5,053 bases of DNA from an uncultured Clostridia bacterium (GTDB lineage: Bacteria > Bacillota > Clostridia > RUG12999), in contig CATIYX010000210.1 of the NCBI GenBank assembly GCA_949739095.1, positions 1 to 5,053 of the forward strand, read 5' to 3'. The stretch's first letter is position 1. Every line of letters starts with the position of its first letter. The notes under the pieces were generated by a model, which saw nothing but the letters and a program-made list of their open reading frames with translations, did not search any database and was not told the origin of the DNA. The translations under genes were made by a program, and so were the position numbers. Below, piece after piece: positions 1 through 4,446 of this stretch.

Positions 1-293
1 CCTGCTTCAATACATTTTAGTGCACCTTCATAACTGCCGTGATCCAGGTGCAATGCAACCGGCACTGTGATATTCAGTTCCTCCAGCATTCCATTTACCA
101 TGCCAACAACAGTCTTATAACCTGCCATATATTTACCGGCGCCCTCCGATACTCCTAAAATGACTGGCGAATTCAGTTCCTGCGCCGTCATAAGAATGGC
201 TTTCGTCCATTCCAGATTATTAATGTTGAACTGTCCTACTGCATAATGCCCTTGTTTTGCTTTGGTTAACATATCTTTTGCAGATACTAACAT
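1..293 (-). CDS. fba: Class II fructose-1,6-bisphosphate aldolase, N-terminal part (runs off left edge)
   Basis: Only the first 97 codons and two bases of the next are inside the window. The translation starts MLVSAKDMLTKAKQGHYAVG and contains QFNINNLEW, SPVILGVSEGAGKYM and VALHLDHGS. The HLDHG motif (residues 82-86) is diagnostic for class II, metal-dependent aldolases: in the family the Asp is the proton-transfer residue and the second His binds catalytic zinc, here D84 and H85. The enzyme interconverts fructose-1,6-bisphosphate with dihydroxyacetone phosphate and glyceraldehyde-3-phosphate in cytosolic glycolysis and gluconeogenesis. The ATG at 293-291 is chosen because GGAGG lies 7 bases upstream and the N-terminus matches the family start. 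A 110-base gap separates it from the upstream cysteine-rich gene, so it probably has its own promoter. The related KbaY/GatY tagatose-bisphosphate aldolases share this fold and motif and cannot be excluded without the C-terminal part, though Fba is the likelier identity. Confidence 0.93.
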   Translation of the reverse strand, partial: MLVSAKDMLTKAKQGHYAVGQFNINNLEWTKAILMTAQELNSPVILGVSEGAGKYMAGYKTVVGMVNGMLEELNITVPVALHLDHGSYEGALKCIEA

Positions 294-300
294 AACCCAT

Positions 301-305
301 CCTCC
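301..305 (-). promoter_or_regulatory. Ribosome binding site of fba
   Basis: GGAGG on the minus strand, 7 bases before the ATG at 293. It fixes the aldolase start. A second ATG at 300-298 lies in another frame and is too close to the site to be used. Confidence 0.85.
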
Positions 306-322
306 ATTTCATATTGTTTTCT

Positions 323-350
323 ATCATGTAGATATTTATATTTCAGGCAA
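323..350 (-). promoter_or_regulatory. Possible weak sigma-A promoter before fba
   Basis: On the minus strand TTGCCT (350-345) and CATGAT (328-323) are 16 bases apart and match the -35 and -10 consensus at about 4 of 6 bases each. The position, 30 bases before the aldolase start codon, and the 110-base gap make a promoter here plausible, but the region is AT-rich and other arrangements are possible. The -35 overlaps the right arm of the inverted repeat at 345-378. Confidence 0.3.
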
Positions 351-378
351 CACTGCATATAGAAATGTTTTGCTGCCT
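345..378 (-). repeat. Inverted repeat between the cysteine-rich gene and fba
   Basis: On the minus strand AGGCAGCA (378-371) can pair with TGTTGCCT (352-345), an 8-bp stem with one G-U pair around an 18-base loop. It lies 26 bases after the upstream stop codon. No run of T follows, so it is not a classical intrinsic terminator. It could be a weak terminator, an operator overlapping the possible fba -35, or chance. Confidence 0.35.
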
Positions 379-403
379 TAACATACATGTTCATCATACG
401 ATA

Positions 404-1030
404 TTATTTTTTTACCAGAACAATTGATTTACGGTTTTGAAGTCGCACCAAGTCCTCATCCGTTTCCATTTTAATGATTTCAAATGCGCCACACGTACTG
501 CATCGAATGGTAATTCTCGTTCCTTCCAGCCCCACTTGCAACTTATTTTTCCCGCATAAACAAAACAGATTTCCACCGGATGCAATTTCCTGTAAAATAT
601 CCAGTGCCTGACGTATCCTGTCATCGCATTCGTCCAAAATTTCATCTGTCATTTCATAACGCTTCAGAATTTCATCGTTCAGCAGCATTAGCGATTCTTC
701 CACTTCTGAGTTTTCTCCGAAATAGCAAATATCATACCCACTGAGCGTACATCCAAGCGAAAATAGCGGTCGATTCCAAAACAGCTTCTGAGGAATGCGG
801 AATACATGCGCTTCCTGACATACATAACAGGGCACTTCAACGATATAACCGCCGTTTTTATCTTTTGAAATTGTCCCAAGTCTCGTTTTACAAATGGGAC
901 AAGACGATTCCAGGGGCTGGTATGAGGTAACGTCAAACAACCCCATATCCTCCACCACATCACCCGTGCAATGTGGACATTTATATCCCCATGTTTTTTT
1001 ATGTTCTATAATCATTTGCAGCTTTTGCAC
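404..1030 (-). CDS. Uncharacterised cysteine-rich, probably zinc-binding protein
   Basis: I do not recognise the family. The 208-residue soluble protein (GTG start) carries CPHC (18-21), CPIC (44-47), CYVC (68-71), a C-x-C (157-159) and CSTC (177-180), plus single cysteines near 94, 102 and 135. The paired cysteines look like zinc-ribbon knuckles: two or three at the N-terminus, and a C-terminal ribbon formed by CLCG with CSTCG. The middle (about 105-150) is acidic and predicted helical by composition (SEVEESLMLLNDEIL and following). There is no signal peptide or membrane segment. The start is uncertain: the GTG at 1030 has AAGG only 3 bases upstream, while an in-frame ATG at 1015 has AGGTG 12 bases upstream; either leaves all knuckles intact. 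It begins 44 bases after plsY and is probably in the same transcript. By cysteine pattern a nucleic-acid-binding or metal-sensing role is possible, but that is inference. Confidence 0.8.
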   Translation of the reverse strand: MQKLQMIIEHKKTWGYKCPHCTGDVVEDMGLFDVTSYQPLESSCPICKTRLGTISKDKNGGYIVEVPCYVCQEAHVFRIPQKLFWNRPLFSLGCTLSGYDICYFGENSEVEESLMLLNDEILKRYEMTDEILDECDDRIRQALDILQEIASGGNLFCLCGKNKLQVGLEGTRITIRCSTCGAFEIIKMETDEDLVRLQNRKSIVLVKK

Positions 1031-1074
1031 CTGCCTTGTCGTTTCGTTCAGGAATACTACTTTTTATTTGCAGT

Positions 1075-1704
1075 TTAGACATTCTCTTTTTTCTTTGCAC
1101 CCAATTTTGATTCTGTTCCTTTGATAAGCCGTTTGATGTTTTCCTTATGTCGAAATATTGCTAGCAAGCCCAACGCTGCTGCAAAAATCAAATACGGAAT
1201 ATTGTCATGGTGCCAGATGGCAACTGCCACAGGAAATGCTACCGCAGCAGCAATAGAGCCAACAGAAACATACCGCGTTATTACCATCACCAAAAGTGCA
1301 AACACCAATACACAAATTCCAATCAACGGATCAATCATCAATATAACAGCAGCAGATGTCGCAATACCTTTGCCGCCTTTCAATCCAAAATAAAGCGGAT
1401 AATTATGTCCCAACACTACCAATAATGCTGCTGTGAGCACCGCGATTGTTCCATCTGTATGCATAAAAAACGCAATCAAATGCGCTATCAGTACTGCTAT
1501 AACACCTTTTAAAACATCTCCTGCAAACACGAAGGCCGCCGCTTTTTTACCAATGGTTCTAAGCGTGTTTGTAGCACCTGCATTCCCACTGCCATGCTGG
1601 CGAATGTCCTTCACACCAAATAGTCGTCCCACTAAAATAGAACTATTGATACTTCCTAGCAGATATGCAATAACACCGACGATTGCCGCTGCAATATAAG
1701 TCAT
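1075..1704 (-). CDS. plsY: Acyl-phosphate:glycerol-3-phosphate acyltransferase PlsY
   Basis: The 209-residue integral membrane enzyme transfers an acyl chain from acyl-phosphate (made by PlsX) to the sn-1 position of glycerol-3-phosphate, giving lysophosphatidic acid, the first committed step of phospholipid synthesis in most Gram-positive bacteria. All three family motifs are present: the first around HGSGNAGATN (37-46), the second GHNYP...KGGKG (99-113), thought to bind glycerol-3-phosphate, and the third RHKENIKRLIKGTE (185-198). GSIN (17-20) and the DxxKG at 63-67 are also conserved. Hydrophobic segments between the motifs fit the expected multi-pass topology, and the tail is lysine-rich (KKKEN). 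Length is typical. The ATG at 1704 has AAGGAAG 9 bases upstream. It starts 23 bases after the amino-acid permease gene, so it is probably co-transcribed with a transporter to which it has no evident functional link. Confidence 0.96.
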   Translation of the reverse strand: MTYIAAAIVGVIAYLLGSINSSILVGRLFGVKDIRQHGSGNAGATNTLRTIGKKAAAFVFAGDVLKGVIAVLIAHLIAFFMHTDGTIAVLTAALLVVLGHNYPLYFGLKGGKGIATSAAVILMIDPLIGICVLVFALLVMVITRYVSVGSIAAAVAFPVAVAIWHHDNIPYLIFAAALGLLAIFRHKENIKRLIKGTESKLGAKKKENV

Positions 1705-1713
1705 AAATCTTTA

Positions 1714-1720
1714 CTTCCTT
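1714..1720 (-). promoter_or_regulatory. Ribosome binding site of plsY
   Basis: AAGGAAG on the minus strand, 9 bases before the plsY ATG, placed in the 23-base gap after the permease stop codon. Confidence 0.7.
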
Positions 1721-1727
1721 CCAACTG

Positions 1728-2375
1728 TTAATAGGTACATAGCTTTTTTTCCAATGCTCGAAAAATGATTGTTAAAACGAAGGTCATTGCCAGATAAAAA
1801 ACGGCTGCCACCGCAAATGGCATTGGATTCGACAATGTATTGACCATCTTCTTTGTCGTCAGCATTAAATCTGCCAGACTAACAATACTCACCAGAGCTG
1901 TGTCCTTCACCAATGTAATGGTTTCGTTACTGACCGGCGGTAATACAATACGTACCATTTGCGGAATAATAATTCTGCCCATGGTTTGACGTTTGGTAAA
2001 TCCCAGTGCTTTTGCGCCTTCATATTGTCCACGGTCAATTGCGCCGATACCGGACCGAAAAATTTCGGCAAAATATGCCGCATAATTAAGCACAAACGCC
2101 ACTGCCGCCGACAAAAAATTATTTAGCTGAATCCCAATAGTCGGTAAAACAAAATAGATAAAAAAGATTTGCAGTAAAAGCGGCGTGCCACGAATGACCC
2201 AAATATAAAATGCAGATATCATTTGTAACAGCTTCACCTTTGATACCCGAATCAAAGCAATCAGAAATCCTAGCGGTATAGAAAACACCAGCGTGACCGC
2301 AAACAGGTTCAACGTGACCGGAAGCCCCTTTAACAGCGCCGGTAAAATTTTCACAAATACATCAAAAAAATTCAC
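1728..2375 (-). CDS. Polar amino acid ABC transporter permease (HisM/GlnP family)
   Basis: The 215-residue inner-membrane subunit belongs to an amino-acid importer. Typical landmarks are present: a short amphipathic N-terminus, a first transmembrane helix at about 19-42, RGTPLLLQIFF (62-72) in the second, NYAAYFAEIFRSG (97-109), the cytoplasmic EAA loop that docks on the ATPase (YEGAKALGF...IIIPQ, 118-139), and the late signature ETITLVKDTALVS...DL (151-170). Length and order are normal for the family, in contrast to its partner binding protein. The start is a GTG at 2375, supported by AGGAGA 8 bases upstream; no in-frame ATG fits. It follows the binding protein gene by 83 bases that contain a strong hairpin, and precedes plsY by 23. 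No ATPase gene is adjacent, so the subunit must use one encoded elsewhere. The substrate is probably a polar amino acid such as glutamine, but the sequence does not settle it. Confidence 0.95.
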   Translation of the reverse strand: MNFFDVFVKILPALLKGLPVTLNLFAVTLVFSIPLGFLIALIRVSKVKLLQMISAFYIWVIRGTPLLLQIFFIYFVLPTIGIQLNNFLSAAVAFVLNYAAYFAEIFRSGIGAIDRGQYEGAKALGFTKRQTMGRIIIPQMVRIVLPPVSNETITLVKDTALVSIVSLADLMLTTKKMVNTLSNPMPFAVAAVFYLAMTFVLTIIFRALEKKLCTY

Positions 2376-2383
2376 AGCCCGTT

Positions 2384-2389
2384 TCTCCT
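2384..2389 (-). promoter_or_regulatory. Ribosome binding site deciding the GTG start of the permease
   Basis: AGGAGA on the minus strand, 8 bases before a GTG codon. Because the site is strong and well spaced, the non-ATG start of the permease is well supported. Confidence 0.75.
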
Positions 2390-2419
2390 AATCATTTTTC
2401 TTAAAATCATAAGCACAGA

Positions 2420-2451
2420 GGAAGGATACTACCTTGCAGCAGTATCCCTCC
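2420..2451 (-). other. Intercistronic RNA hairpin between binding protein and permease genes
   Basis: On the minus strand GGAGGGATACT can pair with AGTATCCTTCC: an 11-bp stem with one G-U pair and a 10-base loop (GCTGCAAGGT). It starts 7 bases after the binding-protein stop codon. The bases after it (CTCTGTGCTTATGATTTTAAG) lack a compact T run, so it is not a clean intrinsic terminator. The position is typical of hairpins that slow 3' decay or cause partial termination, so that the binding protein is made in excess over the permease; that role is inferred from position only. Confidence 0.6.
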
Positions 2452-2458
2452 GCATCCA

Positions 2459-3310
2459 TTATTCCGCTTTTTGATTTTCTTCCTGTTTTGAAATATTATA
2501 ACGAACCACAGTTTCATCCGCAACAACAGCGTCAATTCGCCCGATTTTCAAATCCATGAGCGCATTGAGCATAGTTTCATATTCCTGAATATTGCCTTCT
2601 CCGATAGAAGCAAATACTGCATCTTTTTGCATACTTTCCAGCGCGCTGCTACCCGCCTGTACGCCAATCTTTTTCCCAGCAAGGTCTGCTTTGGATTTGA
2701 TATCGCTTCCTTCAATCACAGCAATTGCCTGTGTATTATCTAAATAGGAAGCCGAAAACAGCATCATTTCCTGACGCTCCGGCGTTACGGTCAAACCGTT
2801 CCAAATAATGTCAATTTTCTTTGTATTCAAAGCGGCTTCTTTGGTATTCCAATCAATCGGCATAAGTTCCAATTCTACGTCTAACCGTTTTGCTACTTCT
2901 TTTGCCAAATCAATATCAACGCCAATAATTTCATTGGTGTTTTCATCGCGGAATCCCATCGGCGGAACAGCATCGTCCAGTCCCATCACAATTTTTCCTT
3001 GAGACTTGATATACTCCCAAGAATCATCGGTTGCAGTCTCTTCCGCTTTTTCAATTGTTTTTTTGAAATCTTGCTGGAACCATTTCTGCATAATTGTATT
3101 GATGGTTCCATCCTCCTGCATTTCATGCAGCGCATTTTGCACTTCATTACGGAATGCAATATCTTCTTTACGGAATCCGATTGCATATTCTTCTTCACCA
3201 AAATTGTCTGTCAATACTGCATATTTTTTGTCCTGCTGCACACCACAGCCTACCATACCAACCACCAATAATACTGCTGCCAGCAGCGCACCTATCCATT
3301 TCTTTAACAT
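2459..3310 (-). CDS. Amino-acid ABC transporter substrate-binding lipoprotein, circularly permuted
   Basis: The 283-residue protein is a family 3 (GlnH/HisJ-like) solute-binding protein whose blocks are in rotated order. Residues 1-22 are a lipoprotein signal (K3K4, hydrophobic core, lipobox MVGC with Cys22). Residues 30-81 are what normally ends the family: YAVLTDNFG, EEYAIGFRKED (40-50), then EDGT...IMQKWF (66-78). Residues 82-96 form a charged linker (FKKTIEKAEETATDD). Residues 97-276 are the normal N-terminal and middle part: GKIVMGLDDAVPPMGFRDE, GVDIDLAKEVAKRL, IWNGLTVTPERQ, DLAGKKIGVQAGSSALE, ALMDLKIGRIDAVVADE. The protein stops at SKQEENQKAE, where the YAVL block would normally follow. 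Expected ligand residues remain: T174, R179 (carboxylate) and D265 (amino group), by analogy to GlnBP T70, R75 and D157. The ATG at 3310 has AAGGAAGGGG 8 bases upstream; longer in-frame starts would overlap manA and bury the signal peptide. It is probably functional, since the frame and binding residues are intact; a polar amino acid is the likely ligand. Confidence 0.93.
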   Translation of the reverse strand: MLKKWIGALLAAVLLVVGMVGCGVQQDKKYAVLTDNFGEEEYAIGFRKEDIAFRNEVQNALHEMQEDGTINTIMQKWFQQDFKKTIEKAEETATDDSWEYIKSQGKIVMGLDDAVPPMGFRDENTNEIIGVDIDLAKEVAKRLDVELELMPIDWNTKEAALNTKKIDIIWNGLTVTPERQEMMLFSASYLDNTQAIAVIEGSDIKSKADLAGKKIGVQAGSSALESMQKDAVFASIGEGNIQEYETMLNALMDLKIGRIDAVVADETVVRYNISKQEENQKAE

Positions 3311-3318
3311 TTTTGTTT

Positions 3319-3328
3319 CCCCTTCCTT
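3319..3328 (-). promoter_or_regulatory. Ribosome binding site deciding the start of the binding protein
   Basis: AAGGAAGGGG on the minus strand, 8 bases before the ATG at 3310. It supports starting immediately before the lipoprotein signal rather than at an upstream in-frame start codon inside manA. Confidence 0.8.
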
Positions 3329-3332
3329 ATTT

Positions 3333-4346
3333 TTAATATAATAATGAAATAACCTCATCTTCCCCATATCCTGCTTCCAGTAGCGGCTCCAAAAAATCCT
3401 TTGCAAATTCCGGTATATAATATTTTAAATATTCACAATCGCCTTCTATTTCATAAGCGCCAAGCGCTGCCGGAATTAAAAAAGTGTCGCCCTTTTCCAG
3501 CACTGTTTCGTTCTCTCCCCAGTGTAACACTGCATTACCGGAGGTACAAAACAAAATATGGAAACTTCGTCCATCCGTTTCTTCCAGTACCACCCCATCC
3601 AGTTCCACTTTCTCCGCGCCGAAATAGCGGCAGCAACATAATTTATAGCGGGTATAGTCCTCCCTTTCAATGGGGAGGCCTTCTACTTTTTCTTCTCCCA
3701 CAGAAGATTCTAACTCACTCACCGCCATAATTTCCGTAATTTCACTTTCTCCAAAGGTATAAGTAACACTGGAGGATTGCTGAATTTCTGCCACTGTAAC
3801 ACCTTTTCCAACCGCATGCACAATCCCGCTGGGAATGAATAGAACATCCCCTTCTTCTACATCCACTCTGTTAATAATATCTTCCAATTCGCCACATTGT
3901 ACCGCTTGTCCCAGTTCCGCTGCCGTAATGTCACGCGAGAATCCATAAGCAATTTGCGCATCTGATTTTGCAGTCAAAACATAGCACATTTCTGTTTTAC
4001 CACTGCTATTTTGCGTGTTCTCCGCTGCATATACATCATCCGGATGTACTTGAAGTGGCGCCCATTCACCGGCATCCACCAGTTTAAAAGTGAGCGGAAA
4101 CCCCTCATCTTCATGTAACGTACCACACAGGTCTTCACCCCATAAATCTACCATCTTCTCTAAAGAAACACCTGCGCAAACTCCATCCAGCACCAAAGAG
4201 GTTCCCTGAGGCTGAACAGAAACTTCCCAGCTTTCCGCGGTTTTTGTATATGGCGTATTTTTCTTATATTGATTACGAATCGCTTTCCCGCCCCATGCAT
4301 ATTCCTTAAAAACCGACTGCATTTTCAGCGGATATAAGTCTTCCAT
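3333..4346 (-). CDS. manA: Type I mannose-6-phosphate isomerase (cupin), with altered active-site motif
   Basis: The 337-residue cytosolic zinc enzyme of the short bacterial type interconverts mannose-6-phosphate and fructose-6-phosphate, linking mannose to glycolysis and to GDP-mannose precursors. Visible landmarks: PLKMQSVFKEYAWGG (6-20), ESWEVS (38-43), QVHPDD (99-104) giving zinc ligands Q99 and H101, GKTEMCYVL (116-124) with ligand E119, and PSGIVHAVGKG (172-182) with ligand H177. A C-terminal cupin-like region (about 255-325) follows. The odd part is after AEIQQSS (186-192): the family usually has TYR-x-YD-x-R and then a G...RELH stretch, but here it reads TYTFGESEITEI, about nine residues shorter, with T197 where the conserved arginine is expected. 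The frame is otherwise intact. The ATG at 4346 is chosen because GGAGG is 6 bases upstream and the N-terminus fits; an in-frame ATG at 4400 lies within the promoter spacing and is unlikely. It is first gene behind a strong promoter and lies 22 bases before the binding-protein gene. Confidence 0.92.
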   Translation of the reverse strand: MEDLYPLKMQSVFKEYAWGGKAIRNQYKKNTPYTKTAESWEVSVQPQGTSLVLDGVCAGVSLEKMVDLWGEDLCGTLHEDEGFPLTFKLVDAGEWAPLQVHPDDVYAAENTQNSSGKTEMCYVLTAKSDAQIAYGFSRDITAAELGQAVQCGELEDIINRVDVEEGDVLFIPSGIVHAVGKGVTVAEIQQSSSVTYTFGESEITEIMAVSELESSVGEEKVEGLPIEREDYTRYKLCCCRYFGAEKVELDGVVLEETDGRSFHILFCTSGNAVLHWGENETVLEKGDTFLIPAALGAYEIEGDCEYLKYYIPEFAKDFLEPLLEAGYGEDEVISLLY

Positions 4347-4352
4347 TCTCTT

Positions 4353-4357
4353 CCTCC
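4353..4357 (-). promoter_or_regulatory. Ribosome binding site deciding the start of manA
   Basis: GGAGG on the minus strand, 6 bases before the ATG at 4346, selects this start over the in-frame ATG at 4400. Confidence 0.85.
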
Positions 4358-4359
4358 AT

Positions 4360-4372
4360 TCACAAACTGTGA
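4360..4372 (-). repeat. Short perfect inverted repeat in the manA leader
   Basis: TCACA-GTT-TGTGA on the minus strand, a 5-bp perfect stem with a 3-base loop, ending 2 bases before the manA GGAGG. It could fold in the leader RNA next to the ribosome site or be a protein site downstream of the promoter. Arms this short also arise by chance. Confidence 0.35.
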
Positions 4373-4401
4373 TATCTGGATGATTATTGTTCCATTTCAA
4401 T

Positions 4402-4430
4402 ATTATACTATACTTACCATTTTATTTCAA
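4402..4430 (-). promoter_or_regulatory. Sigma-A type promoter of manA and probably the downstream genes
   Basis: On the minus strand TTGAAA (4430-4425) is followed after exactly 17 bases by a perfect TATAAT (4407-4402). Transcription would begin near 4395, giving a leader of about 50 bases before manA. It sits in the 100-base gap after pgeF. With only short gaps after it, this promoter may also serve the binding protein, permease, plsY and the cysteine-rich gene. Confidence 0.85.
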
Positions 4431-4446
4431 GTATTTTTTATGGATT

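Noticed and set aside
999..1082. 27-codon ORF starting at an ATG overlapping the plsY stop region
   Set aside because: It is short, has only a weak GAGA before it, and runs out of frame into the start of the cysteine-rich gene; no sign of coding constraint.
894..1699. Plus-strand open frames opposite plsY and the cysteine-rich gene
   Set aside because: They are mirror frames of well-supported minus-strand genes, have low-complexity or implausible translations and no ribosome sites.
2459..3310. Binding protein explained as a truncated pseudogene or as a frameshifted tandem copy
   Set aside because: Every family block is present exactly once in one uninterrupted frame with ligand residues kept, and the gap after its stop codon does not encode a remnant of the missing tail.
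3311..3406. Longer N-terminus for the binding protein, starting at 3406
   Set aside because: It would overlap the end of manA, add 32 residues before the lipoprotein signal and ignore the strong ribosome site 8 bases before the ATG at 3310.
3660..3680. CCTCCC/GGGAGG inverted repeat with an internal Shine-Dalgarno-like GGGAGG
   Set aside because: It is inside manA coding sequence, has no start codon at proper spacing after it, and no T run; probably coincidental.
4347..4400. Longer N-terminus for ManA, starting at an ATG at 4400
   Set aside because: That ATG lies next to the -10 box, roughly at the predicted transcript start, and has no ribosome site. The ATG at 4346 has GGAGG at good spacing and matches the family N-terminus.
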